From: Pedobacter sp.
GTDB taxonomy: Bacteria > Bacteroidota > Bacteroidia > Sphingobacteriales > Sphingobacteriaceae
Length of the DNA: 32,665 nucleotides
Reading direction: 5' to 3'
Assembly (NCBI GenBank): GCA_014378705.1
Contig: JACMND010000045.1
Span: forward strand, 1-32,665
Shown in pieces: positions 24,835 through 32,665 of the stretch. Position numbers and translations under genes: made by a program. The notes under the pieces were generated by a model. It was given only the letters and a program-made list of their open reading frames with translations. It ran no database searches and was not told where the DNA came from. Within the stretch, counting starts at the first letter, position 1. The number at the start of each line of letters is the position of its first letter.

Positions 24835-25923
24835 ATGAAAAAAGTTTTATCAATTGCTATCGTGCTTTTCCTTGCTGCATGTTCCGGTAAGTCTACCGAC
24901 AAAAAATCCGAGCTCGATAATCTTAAAAAAGAACGAACTCAGTTAAACGGCCAGATTGCAAAGCTTGAGTCAGAAATTGGAACCGGTACACAAGCCATTT
25001 CTAAGGAGGTTACCATTTATGAGGTTTCTGAAAACTCTTTTAAAAATTATGTTGAGGTCCAGGGAAAAGTAGATGCTGAGGAAAATGTTCAGGTAACCCC
25101 TGAAGCTGCCGGAGTAATCACTGCGGTTTATGCAAACATCGGGCAGAGGGTTAACCGTGGCCAGGTACTCGCACAGATTGATGATAAAATTCTAAATCAG
25201 AATCTTGCTGAACTTCAAACGCAGCTTGAGTTGGCAAAAACATTGTTTGACCGCCAAAAAAATCTCTGGGACCAGAAAATTGGAACTGAGGTTCAGTATT
25301 TAAATGCGAAAACTCAAAAGGAGGGTGCAGAAAGGCGTATTGCAACACTCCGTTCTCAAACCTCAATGTATAAGATTAAAGCACCTATTTCTGGAACTAT
25401 TGATGCGATGGATTTAAAGGTAGGCCAGGCAGTCATGCCAGGAGCATCTGGAATAAGAGTTGTAAACGCGTCTAATTTAAAAGTTAAGGCGCTTGTAGCC
25501 GAGTCATACGCCGGACGTGTAAACCAGGGCGATGAGGTTAGTATAATTTTTCCGGATGTGCCTGATACATTACAAACCAGGATCTCTTTTGCCGCGAAAA
25601 CAATTGACCCTCAGTCAAGAAGTTTTGGTGTTGAAATAAAACTTAATTCAAAAAAATCTTACAGACCTAACATGCTTGCCATTCTTAAGATTGTAGACTA
25701 CAAAAACGATAAAGCTTTGATTATACCTGTAAACAGTATACAAAAGGCAGAAAGTGGAGATTATGTTTTTATAGCTGAGGCAGGAAAAGCAAAGCGGATC
25801 AATATTCAAACAGGCAAAATTTCTGAAGGTAATGCAGAAATAATATCTGGTTTAAAATCTGGTGATAAAGTTATTACGGCAGGTGTGCAGGATTTAAATG
25901 AAGGTGATATTGTCAAATTTTAG
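24835..25923 (+). CDS. Efflux RND membrane fusion (adaptor) lipoprotein
   Basis: Periplasmic adaptor between the RND pump and TolC. I chose the ATG at 24835 (362 aa) because it starts a lipoprotein signal (MKKVLSIAIVLFLAAC, Cys16, lipobox LAAC); an upstream start at 24811 adds 8 residues. After a Lys/Glu-rich coiled coil (about 25-50) come the biotinyl-lipoyl domain (VEVQGKVDAEENVQVTPEAAG, shortened to its core here; IGQRVNRGQVLAQID), helical hairpin (about 125-175) and the C-terminal beta domains (SGTIDAMDLKVGQAV; AGVQDLNEGDIVKF). 68 bp before the pump gene. Family secure. Confidence 0.93.
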   Translation: MKKVLSIAIVLFLAACSGKSTDKKSELDNLKKERTQLNGQIAKLESEIGTGTQAISKEVTIYEVSENSFKNYVEVQGKVDAEENVQVTPEAAGVITAVYANIGQRVNRGQVLAQIDDKILNQNLAELQTQLELAKTLFDRQKNLWDQKIGTEVQYLNAKTQKEGAERRIATLRSQTSMYKIKAPISGTIDAMDLKVGQAVMPGASGIRVVNASNLKVKALVAESYAGRVNQGDEVSIIFPDVPDTLQTRISFAAKTIDPQSRSFGVEIKLNSKKSYRPNMLAILKIVDYKNDKALIIPVNSIQKAESGDYVFIAEAGKAKRINIQTGKISEGNAEIISGLKSGDKVITAGVQDLNEGDIVKF

Positions 25924-25991
25924 ATTTTTACGAAGGTTGTTTTTTTAATGCATCAAAAATTTCTACATATTCCATAGTCAATACTTTTACA

Positions 25992-28900
25992 ATGAAAGAC
26001 GTTAATAAAGAGTTTGGCCCGTCCAGTTGGGCTATTAATAATAAAACAGCCATATATGTGTTAACGGCAATTATTGCTGTTATGGGATACTTTGCTTATG
26101 TCGGCCTCCCTAAAGAAAATTTTCCGGAAGTTATTATACCAAAAATTTTTATAACCACTGTTTATCCCGGAACTTCTCCTTCAAATATGGAGAACCTGGT
26201 AACCAAACAGATCGAAAAGGAACTGCAGTCTACATCAGGGTTAAAAAAAGTAACCTCTAATTCTTATCAGGATTTTTCAATCATTACTGCTGAGTTTAAC
26301 ACCAATGTAGATATTAAAGACGCTAAGCAAAGGGTAAAAGATGCGGTTGACAAATCCGATTTACCGAATGATCTCCCGGATGATCCAAACGTTCAGGACA
26401 TTAATCTTGCCGATCTTCCTATAATGTACATCAATATATCCGGCGATTTTAATTTGAAAAAGCTTAAGGATTACGCTGATGATTTAAAAGATCGGATTGA
26501 AGGATTTAAAGAAATTTCGGGTGTAGATATAGTCGGGGCACTGGATCGGGAAGTGCAGATAAACGTTGATCTCAATAAAATGGCCGCTACTCAGATCTCC
26601 TTCAGAGACATTGAATCAGCAGTTGGCTTTGAAAATTTAACGATATCCGGCGGAACCGTTAAGATGGATGGGATTAGACGGACACTTAACGTTAAGAATG
26701 AGTTTACCAATGCAGACCAGATCGCCAATTTAATTATAAAAACCCCAACCGGAGCGTCAGTTTATCTTCGTGATATCGCCGAAGTTAAGGATTCATTTAA
26801 AGAACAGGAAAGCTTTGCCCGTTTATACGGGAAGAATGTAATTACCCTGAATGTTAAAAAGCGGAGCGGCGAAAACCTGATTGAAGCCTCAAATAAAATT
26901 AATGCTTTAATTACCGAAATGAAAGGCACTAGTCTGCCTAAAAATTTGGAAATAACTGTAACCGGTGACCAGTCTGATCAAACCCGTGTTACCTTACATG
27001 ACCTGATTAATACCATTGTGATCGGATTTATTCTGGTTACAATCATCCTCATGTTTTTTATGGGAGTAACAAACGCCTTATTCGTAGCGCTTTCGGTTCC
27101 ACTATCAATGTTTATCGCGTTTATGGCGATGCCAGCCTTAGGAGGTTTGTTGGGTTTTAGTTTTACAATGAATATGATTGTACTGTTTTCATTCTTGTTG
27201 GGTTTGGGAATAGTTGTAGATGATGCCATTGTTGTTATTGAAAATACACACCGGATATTCGACAACGGGAAAGTGCCTATTGTTAAAGCAGCTAAAATAG
27301 CTGCTGGCGAAGTTTTTCTACCGGTTCTCTCCGGAACATTAACCACCCTTGCCCCGTTTGTTCCCTTGTTATTTTGGCCGGGCGTAATTGGCGAGTTTAT
27401 GTTCTTTTTGCCCGTTACGCTTATTATTACCTTGCTCGCATCGTTAGTTGTGGCTTACATAATTAACCCGGTATTCGCGGTAGATTTTATGCGGCCAGAA
27501 GATCAGGAAAATAATAAACCAACCTTTGACAAATCTGTTAAAAAAATCCTTTTAATTTTAGCAGGAGTTGCTGTAATTGCCTATTTCATCAGCTTCGGTC
27601 TTGGGAATTTTGTTGTATTTCTTGCTTTTTTATATTTATTGAATCATTACTTTTTAACCGGTTTAATTCATCGGTTTCAAACTAAAACCTGGCCCAAACT
27701 GCAGGATAAATATGTTGGTTTGTTACGACGGGCATTGTACAGACCACGAACCATGCTTTGGAGCACCGTTGGTTTGTTGCTATTAACAATTGTAATGTTG
27801 GTAATAGTTCCACCAAAAATTGTCTTTTTCCCTTCCGGTGATCCTAATTTTGTTTACGTATACGTTAACCTGCCCATTGGTACAGACCAAGCTTACACCA
27901 ACGAGGTAGTAAAGAAAGTAGAGGCAAAGGTTAGCAATGTAGTTGGTAAAAATAATCCTGTGGTGTCTTCAATTATTTCAAATGTAACAGTTGGGGTTAC
28001 AGATCCGCAGGATCAAGATCAGGGGAATTATCCAAACCGTGGAAAGGTAACTGTAGCATTTGTTCAATTTGGTTTGCGTAATGGAGTCAATACATCAGAA
28101 TATTTGGATAAGATACGAAATGAAGTTAAAGGGATTCCGGGTGCTGAAATTACCGTAGCGCAAGAGCAGGGTGGTCCCCCTACATCTAAACCCATTAGTA
28201 TAGAAATTACAGGCGATGAACTCGACTCTTTAGTAAAAACCTCAGATCTGCTTAAAAAATATCTTCAAAGTAAACAAATTGCTGGAATTGAAGAACTGAA
28301 ATCAGATTTTCAAAATAACAAGCCCGAAATTATTTTCAATATCAATCGCGAAAGAGCAAACAGGGAAGGGATTTCAACAGGCCAGATCGGGTCTGATCTG
28401 CGTACGGCTATTTATGGTAAAGAGATTTCCAAGTTTAGAGATGCTAATGAAGATTATGAGATCAATTTACGCTCACGTGAAGAACAGCGTAATGATTTAC
28501 AGGCACTGAGAAACATGAAAGTAACCTACCGGGATATGGGAATGGGCGGAATAATCAGGCAAGTTCCTTTATCATCCTTCGCTGAAATTGATTATGTAAA
28601 TACGTATGGAGGGATTAAACGAAAACAAGAGAAAAGAATCATTATTATTTCTTCAAATGTTTTAGGTGATTACAATCCGAATGAAGTGGTTGCTAACATA
28701 CAAAGTGAAATTGACCAATTTAAAGCCCCCGCCGGAGTACAGGTAAAAATGGCTGGCGAACAGGAGGAACAGTTGGAAACAGCGGCGTTTTTAGGGACCG
28801 CCTTACTGGTGGCTTTAGGTTTAATTTTAATTATACTGGTCACTCAGTTTAACTCGGTTAGCAAACCACTTATCATTATCAGTGAAATTCTGTTCAGTAT

Positions 28901-29363
28901 TATAGGTGTTATATTGGGAATTACCATTTTTAGAATGGAATTGTCTATTGTAATGTCTGGAATTGGAATTGTTGCCTTAGCAGGTATTGTGGTTCGAAAC
29001 GGAATCTTACTGGTAGAATTTACAGATTTGATGATTGAACAGGGAATGTCTGTTAAAGAAGCGGTTATAGAAGCCGGCCGTACACGGATGACACCTGTTT
29101 TATTAACAGCAACCGCCACCATGCTTGGCCTGATTCCTTTAGCAGTGGGTTTCAATATTGATTTTGCGACTTTGTTTTCTGAAGGAAATCCAAAAATATT
29201 TCTGGGTGGTGATAACGTCGCGTTCTGGGGACCATTATCCTGGACTATGATTTTTGGATTGAGTTTCGCAACTTTTCTAACCCTGATATTGGTACCATGT
29301 ATGTATCTTCTTGCCGATGTTAACTCTAAAAAAGTTAAAGGATGGTTTAGAAAAGCTGCATAA
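25992..29363 (+). CDS. RND efflux pump permease
   Basis: Inner-membrane proton-driven pump of 1123 aa. TM1 is at about residues 20-36; the first proton-relay pair Asp410-Asp411 is in GIVVDDAIVVIEN. The periplasmic pore and docking domains follow the AcrB plan (QRVKDAVDKSDLPNDLP; GDLREAIYG-like SDLRTAIYGKEISK; PLSSFAEIDYV). Between the two halves lies an extra hydrophobic stretch (about residues 515-560) that AcrB does not have in this form. Near the C-terminus GDNVAFWGPLSWTMIFGLS is a further insert before the last helix. The gene ends 9 bp before the convergent aroB stop. Substrate unknown; the family is secure. Confidence 0.95.
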   Translation: MKDVNKEFGPSSWAINNKTAIYVLTAIIAVMGYFAYVGLPKENFPEVIIPKIFITTVYPGTSPSNMENLVTKQIEKELQSTSGLKKVTSNSYQDFSIITAEFNTNVDIKDAKQRVKDAVDKSDLPNDLPDDPNVQDINLADLPIMYINISGDFNLKKLKDYADDLKDRIEGFKEISGVDIVGALDREVQINVDLNKMAATQISFRDIESAVGFENLTISGGTVKMDGIRRTLNVKNEFTNADQIANLIIKTPTGASVYLRDIAEVKDSFKEQESFARLYGKNVITLNVKKRSGENLIEASNKINALITEMKGTSLPKNLEITVTGDQSDQTRVTLHDLINTIVIGFILVTIILMFFMGVTNALFVALSVPLSMFIAFMAMPALGGLLGFSFTMNMIVLFSFLLGLGIVVDDAIVVIENTHRIFDNGKVPIVKAAKIAAGEVFLPVLSGTLTTLAPFVPLLFWPGVIGEFMFFLPVTLIITLLASLVVAYIINPVFAVDFMRPEDQENNKPTFDKSVKKILLILAGVAVIAYFISFGLGNFVVFLAFLYLLNHYFLTGLIHRFQTKTWPKLQDKYVGLLRRALYRPRTMLWSTVGLLLLTIVMLVIVPPKIVFFPSGDPNFVYVYVNLPIGTDQAYTNEVVKKVEAKVSNVVGKNNPVVSSIISNVTVGVTDPQDQDQGNYPNRGKVTVAFVQFGLRNGVNTSEYLDKIRNEVKGIPGAEITVAQEQGGPPTSKPISIEITGDELDSLVKTSDLLKKYLQSKQIAGIEELKSDFQNNKPEIIFNINRERANREGISTGQIGSDLRTAIYGKEISKFRDANEDYEINLRSREEQRNDLQALRNMKVTYRDMGMGGIIRQVPLSSFAEIDYVNTYGGIKRKQEKRIIIISSNVLGDYNPNEVVANIQSEIDQFKAPAGVQVKMAGEQEEQLETAAFLGTALLVALGLILIILVTQFNSVSKPLIIISEILFSIIGVILGITIFRMELSIVMSGIGIVALAGIVVRNGILLVEFTDLMIEQGMSVKEAVIEAGRTRMTPVLLTATATMLGLIPLAVGFNIDFATLFSEGNPKIFLGGDNVAFWGPLSWTMIFGLSFATFLTLILVPCMYLLADVNSKKVKGWFRKAA

Positions 29364-29372
29364 TTTAACTGG

Positions 29373-30434
29373 TTACACAACCTCCTGGTAATATTTTAGG
29401 CTGGATATGATGTCAGTCTCCGGCAAATAATAATTGTAGTCACATTTACCTATTTGATTTAATAAAGCAAAGCCGATTTTATCGGCTTCGTTTTTTTTAT
29501 CATTTTTCATGATCTCTATAAGCTTTTTAAAAGAATTCTCTTTTAACTTGTAAGTAGGAAAACAAGATAAAATGTAGGTTTTTATCTCAACCAACTCTAA
29601 TTCTGAAAGAGTAGAATATTTTGTAGAAAGATAGCTTTCGCAGATAAATCCGATGGCGATGGCTTCACCATGCAGGAGCGGTTGTTTATCGTTTAACAAA
29701 GAATAACTTTCAATGGCATGACCAATTGTATGTCCGAAATTGAGGATTTTGCGCAAACCCTTTTCAAACGGATCTGTAGTAACCACCTCATTCTTAATCA
29801 TTACCGAACGATAAATGATTTCTGGTGATACCCGTTCTGGTTTGGTGTTTAAAAGCAGCTTAAATAGTTTCGCATCATAAATTAGTCCGTGTTTAATTAT
29901 CTCTGCAAAGCCGGAGTAAACCTCTTTGCGGTTTAATGTTTTAAGAAAAGCGGTATTTATAAAAACAGCTTTAGGCTGGGTAAACGTCCCGATTATGTTT
30001 TTAACCTGATCCATATCTATACCGGTTTTACCACCAACAGAGGCGTCAACCTGAGATAAAAGGGTAGTAGGTACGTTAACGAAATCTATTCCCCGTTTAA
30101 AAGTAGAGGCCGCAAAACCGCCGATGTCGGTTATTACACCACCACCGAGATTAATTAGCAAACTATTCCTGTCTGCTTTATAATCCAGCAGCATTTTCCA
30201 AATTCCTATACAAAAGTCGATGTTCTTATTCTCTTCACCAGGATCAATCTCAATAACATCATAATCTGCAAGATCAACTAGCTGGTTTTTAACCATTGGA
30301 AGACAGTGCTCCTCTGTATTTGTATCAACCAGAAAAATTATTTTAGAATATTGGCCATTTTTAATAAAGTCGCCAAGTTGCTGCAGACTATTTTCAAAAT
30401 AAATTAAATGTGAGTTACTCTCTATCGTTTTCAT
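29373..30434 (-). CDS. aroB: 3-dehydroquinate synthase
   Basis: Second step of the shikimate pathway to aromatic amino acids: DAHP to 3-dehydroquinate with NAD and a metal. The NAD site GGGVITDIGGFAA, the VPTTLLSQVDASVGGKTGID block and the metal ligands EIIKHGLI, FGHTIGHAIE and LLHGEAIAIG are present. Length 353 aa. Start overlaps the S4 gene stop by four bases (ATGA), indicating coupled translation. The stretch encoding KNEADKIGF (29461-29500) also forms a terminator hairpin on the plus strand for the efflux operon. Secure. Confidence 0.96.
   Translation of the reverse strand: MKTIESNSHLIYFENSLQQLGDFIKNGQYSKIIFLVDTNTEEHCLPMVKNQLVDLADYDVIEIDPGEENKNIDFCIGIWKMLLDYKADRNSLLINLGGGVITDIGGFAASTFKRGIDFVNVPTTLLSQVDASVGGKTGIDMDQVKNIIGTFTQPKAVFINTAFLKTLNRKEVYSGFAEIIKHGLIYDAKLFKLLLNTKPERVSPEIIYRSVMIKNEVVTTDPFEKGLRKILNFGHTIGHAIESYSLLNDKQPLLHGEAIAIGFICESYLSTKYSTLSELELVEIKTYILSCFPTYKLKENSFKKLIEIMKNDKKNEADKIGFALLNQIGKCDYNYYLPETDIISSLKYYQEVV
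29470..29498 (+). terminator. Terminator of the RND efflux operon inside aroB
   Basis: AAGCCGAT/ATCGGCTT (8-bp perfect stem, 3-nt loop) followed by CG and eight T on the plus strand. It is about 107 bp after the RND stop codon and inside the aroB coding sequence, where the minus strand encodes NEADKIGF. Confidence 0.7.
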
Positions 30435-30637
30435 ACAATCTCAATCTGCTGATTATTAAATTCAACAATATCACCTCGCTTAACTTTCAACCTTTTTCGG
30501 TAATCCACCACGCCGTTGTATTTAACTTCACCTTCTGTAACAACCATTTGCGCTTCGCCCCCGGTTTGAACCATATTACACGCTTTTAGCAGTTGTATCA
30601 ATGGTATATATTCTCCGTTCAATGTAAATTTCAGCAT
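30431..30637 (-). CDS. S4 domain RNA-binding protein (YbcJ-like)
   Basis: A 68-residue protein that is almost entirely one S4 RNA-binding domain: YIPLIQLLKACNMVQTGGEA, then VTEGEVKYNGVVDYRKRLKV and the closing KRGDIVEFNNQQIEIV. It resembles E. coli YbcJ (70 aa) in size. I use the ATG at 30637; an in-frame start at 30682 would add 15 residues with no domain sequence. It overlaps aroB by four bases (ATGA) and is divergent from the proline dehydrogenase gene, sharing a short promoter region of about 60 bp. RNA target unknown. Family secure. Confidence 0.88.
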   Translation of the reverse strand: MLKFTLNGEYIPLIQLLKACNMVQTGGEAQMVVTEGEVKYNGVVDYRKRLKVKRGDIVEFNNQQIEIV

Positions 30638-30688
30638 CTTGTAAAAGTAACAAAATAACCTGTCGCAAGATTTATCAGGCATAATTTC

Positions 30689-30696
30689 TACCTTTG
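30689..30696 (+). promoter_or_regulatory. Bacteroidota -7 element of proline dehydrogenase
   Basis: TACCTTTG matches the TAnnTTTG consensus exactly and ends 4 bp before the ATG. No clear -33 TTTG is visible. If used, transcription would begin at or near the ATG, i.e. a nearly leaderless message. Confidence 0.45.
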
Positions 30697-30700
30697 AAAC

Positions 30701-31909
30701 ATGGCATTAACCTCGTTAAAACATAAAACAGATGTTAACAAATCCCTTTCGTTTGATGATACGGAGATTTCGTTCCGCGGGAAAAGCAACGCATATATAA
30801 ACCGGGCATATTGGTTGTTTAAAATTATCAGCAATAATTTTTTGACCAAAGTTGGTCCGCCAATTACTGAGCTGGCCTTAAAAATCGGGTTACCAATAAA
30901 ATCCCTGATAAAGGCTACCATTTTTAAACACTTTTGCGGAGGAGAAACTATTGAAGAATGCGAAGCAACCGTGATCGCACTCGATAACGGGAAAGTTGGT
31001 TCCATATTGGATTACTCTATAGAGGGCGCAGAACGCGAAGATGTATTTGACCATACCTGCGCAGAAATTATTAAAACAATTAACCGTGCGAAAGGAGATG
31101 TCAGGATTCCGCTAACTGTCTTTAAAGTTTCTGGGATTAGTCGTTTTTGCCTTTTGGAAAAACTAAACCGCAGCGCTGTTCTTTCTGCTTCTGAAGAAGC
31201 TGAATTAATAAAAATTAATAACCGTGTTAATTTGATTTGCGAAACCGCTTTTAAAGCAGGCGTCCAGATTATGATTGATGCCGAGGAAAGCTGGATCCAG
31301 AATGCAATTGATACAATTGCAAAGAAAATGATGGGTTTATACAATTGCGAAAAGCTGACTGTTTACAATACCTATCAATTATATCGCAAGGATAAACTTA
31401 AATCTCTCAAAGAAGATTTTCTGTATTCAATTTCAGAAGGTTTTACACTAGGTGCTAAACTGGTACGTGGCGCCTACATGGAAAAAGAGGGCAAAAGAGC
31501 TTTAGAATATAATTATGCTTCCCCAATCCACCTTAGTAAAAAAGAAACCGACGATGATTACAATGCCGCCATTCTATTTTGTTTAGAAAATGTAGAGCGC
31601 ATCGGGTTTGTAGCGGGAACCCACAATGAAGAAAGTTGTCTTTTACTCGCTGAATTTATGGACCAAAAAGCAATTACCCATAGTAATCCGCACGTTTATT
31701 TTTCTCAACTTATGGGCATGAGTGATAATTTAAGCTTTAACCTGGCTGATGCCGGATATAATGTTGCTAAGTACGTCCCGTACGGTCCTGTTAAAGAAGT
31801 TCTTCCCTATCTTTTTAGGCGGGCGCAAGAAAATACATCTATTTCCGGTATGATGGGCAGAGAATTAAGTCTGATTGTGTCAGAAAAAAAACGTCGTAAG
31901 CTTAATTAA
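30701..31909 (+). CDS. Proline dehydrogenase
   Basis: FAD enzyme that oxidises L-proline to pyrroline-5-carboxylate, here a monofunctional 402-residue form without the fused aldehyde dehydrogenase. The alpha/beta-barrel is marked by IDAEESWIQ, LGAKLVRGAYMEKEG, AGTHNEESC, QLMGMSDNLSF and the substrate-binding tail KYVPYGPVKEVLPYLFRRAQENT. The start ATG follows a TACCTTTG promoter-like element by four bases. It ends in a four-base overlap with the convergent 111-aa-frame gene (shared palindromic TTAA). The gene is divergent from the S4 gene. Secure in family; the symbol putA is not used because it is not the fused form. Confidence 0.95.
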   Translation: MALTSLKHKTDVNKSLSFDDTEISFRGKSNAYINRAYWLFKIISNNFLTKVGPPITELALKIGLPIKSLIKATIFKHFCGGETIEECEATVIALDNGKVGSILDYSIEGAEREDVFDHTCAEIIKTINRAKGDVRIPLTVFKVSGISRFCLLEKLNRSAVLSASEEAELIKINNRVNLICETAFKAGVQIMIDAEESWIQNAIDTIAKKMMGLYNCEKLTVYNTYQLYRKDKLKSLKEDFLYSISEGFTLGAKLVRGAYMEKEGKRALEYNYASPIHLSKKETDDDYNAAILFCLENVERIGFVAGTHNEESCLLLAEFMDQKAITHSNPHVYFSQLMGMSDNLSFNLADAGYNVAKYVPYGPVKEVLPYLFRRAQENTSISGMMGRELSLIVSEKKRRKLN

Positions 31910-32226
31910 TTTGGTATCGGCGTAGTCAATTTTTTCAGCAAACCTTCAGAAATCTCATCGGAATACGTACCGTATGCATTAAAAAAACTGCCCTTGATGC
32001 CAAACTTAGCGGATTCGATTACATAGATCACAGACATATCGCCGGGGTCGCTCATCCCTTCAAAACGATAAACTTTTACAATCTCAAAATCGTCAGGATT
32101 CAGGCTAATGTTTCCTTCACTGGAGTGTAAAGCATTATCTTTCATGTTAAAATCATACGTGTACCCTTTAGCTTTCAAATCGTTCAAGGTTTCAACTACA
32201 GTAGGTTTTTGTGTTGGATCTGCCAT
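31906..32226 (-). CDS. Small conserved protein, about 106 aa, unknown function
   Basis: The start is the ATG at 32226 (106 aa), since the five residues from an earlier ATG at 32241 add nothing. The pattern ETLNDLKAKGYTYDFN, a short linker, then LNPDDFEIVKVYRFEGMSDP and AYGTYSDEISEGLLKKL is that of a Bacteroidota family of about 100 aa often labelled phosphoribosylpyrophosphate synthetase in databases. No such enzyme domain is present here, so I regard that label as a misannotation (memory, not checked). Cytoplasmic, no signal peptide. It overlaps the proline dehydrogenase end by four bases and lies 45 bp after the HAD gene. Confidence 0.8.
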   Translation of the reverse strand: MADPTQKPTVVETLNDLKAKGYTYDFNMKDNALHSSEGNISLNPDDFEIVKVYRFEGMSDPGDMSVIYVIESAKFGIKGSFFNAYGTYSDEISEGLLKKLTTPIPN

Positions 32227-32271
32227 AATCAAAAAACACATTCGTGAAAATATTGTTTGAGGGATTCTTTC

Positions 32272-32665
32272 TTAAACAGGCCTTGTTAATAAACCTGAAG
32301 TATAAATAAAACTCTCAAGGGTTTCAGGAAGGGTCAATAAATGAGTGGTTAATCCAAGTTCAGCGGCGGCTTTAATGTGTTGCGGACTGTCATCAATAAA
32401 CAGGGTTTCTTTAGGATCTAAATGATTTTCATCTAATACAAACTGAAAGATATTGGCGTTGGGTTTTCTCATTTTCATGAGATGTGAGTAATAGTCTTTT
32501 TCAAATAAGACGGTATTAGACGGAATTTTATACTCTGTTTGCAGGTAATTTAGAATCCATTCGTAATGAATCGCGTTATTATTGCTCAGAAGAAAACTGC
32601 GGTAACGTTTATTAATTTCCAGCAAAATTTCATGATTAACCTTCGGAACACCAATCAGAAGAGTG
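32272..32665 (-). CDS. HAD family phosphatase, 5' end cut by window edge
   Basis: The reading frame runs off the window at 32665 with no start, so it is partial. The visible 131 residues (TLLIGVPKVNHE, then NKRYRSFLLSNNNAIH) contain HAD motif II (LLSNNN), motif III (Lys in MKMRKPNANIF) and motif IV (LFIDDSPQHI); motif I (DxDxT) is outside. The TTG at 32625 is not a likely start because the same frame continues upstream with matching sequence. It resembles YihX-like sugar phosphatases. Substrate unknown. The 106-aa gene follows 45 bp later in the same direction. Confidence 0.88.
   Translation of the reverse strand, partial: TLLIGVPKVNHEILLEINKRYRSFLLSNNNAIHYEWILNYLQTEYKIPSNTVLFEKDYYSHLMKMRKPNANIFQFVLDENHLDPKETLFIDDSPQHIKAAAELGLTTHLLTLPETLESFIYTSGLLTRPV

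Noticed and set aside
26978-27346. 122-aa minus-strand frame inside the RND gene
   Set aside because: Shadow of the pump's transmembrane coding sequence; Thr/Ile/Asn-rich translation without motif.

Overview
The window looks like a chromosomal piece of a Bacteroidota bacterium, most likely of the Sphingobacteriaceae (Pedobacter/Mucilaginibacter-like). The reasons are AT-rich DNA, almost no Shine-Dalgarno sequences, a promoter-like TAnnTTTG element, a propeller-type histidine kinase, a split KdpD, an MCP-family Cu/Zn superoxide dismutase lipoprotein and the haem-binding/NifU/PurB housekeeping mix. Genus is inference only. No tRNA, rRNA, CRISPR array or insertion sequence was found.

Layout. 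1-4000: two small hypothetical genes downstream of a Cu/Zn superoxide dismutase lipoprotein (sodC), a haem-binding c-type protein, a NifU-type Fe-S scaffold and purB. A perfect bidirectional terminator separates the haem-binding and NifU genes. 4250-7780: a four-gene minus-strand cluster of secreted proteins: two paralogues of an unrecognised family flank a ZU5-like protein and an outer-membrane beta-barrel. 7950-11725: a NarL-type response regulator behind its propeller histidine kinase, probably the regulator of something nearby. 11900-22620: a complete Kdp potassium-uptake locus. 22750-29363: a TetR-TolC-membrane fusion-RND efflux operon. 29370-32665: aroB with an S4 RNA-binding partner, divergent proline dehydrogenase, a small hypothetical and the 3' part of a HAD phosphatase cut by the window edge.

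The Kdp locus is the most interesting part. Read on the minus strand it runs: sigma-54 activator (NtrC type), terminator, candidate sigma-54 promoter, an unrecognised 118-aa gene, a 27-aa membrane peptide, kdpF (25 aa), a 42-aa peptide that copies the first transmembrane segment of KdpA, kdpA, kdpB, kdpC, a beta-barrel porin, a KdpD that holds only the cytoplasmic KdpD/Usp part, and a separate HAMP-PAS histidine kinase. There is no OmpR-type KdpE. Between the activator and the operon lie a terminator hairpin, a GG-N10-GC element and an 8-bp-arm palindrome about 115 bp upstream of the predicted start, which together fit an enhancer-driven sigma-54 promoter. The three microprotein genes are too short for ordinary gene finders and were read directly from the DNA.

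How the parts work together (inference): K+ limitation or ionic stress is sensed by KdpD(N)+kinase, which would phosphorylate the NtrC-type regulator; this activates the 118-aa/kdpF/kdpABC/porin operon, giving high-affinity K+ import across both membranes. The efflux operon is probably repressed by its own TetR gene, and its transcripts probably end at a hairpin hidden inside the convergent aroB coding sequence.
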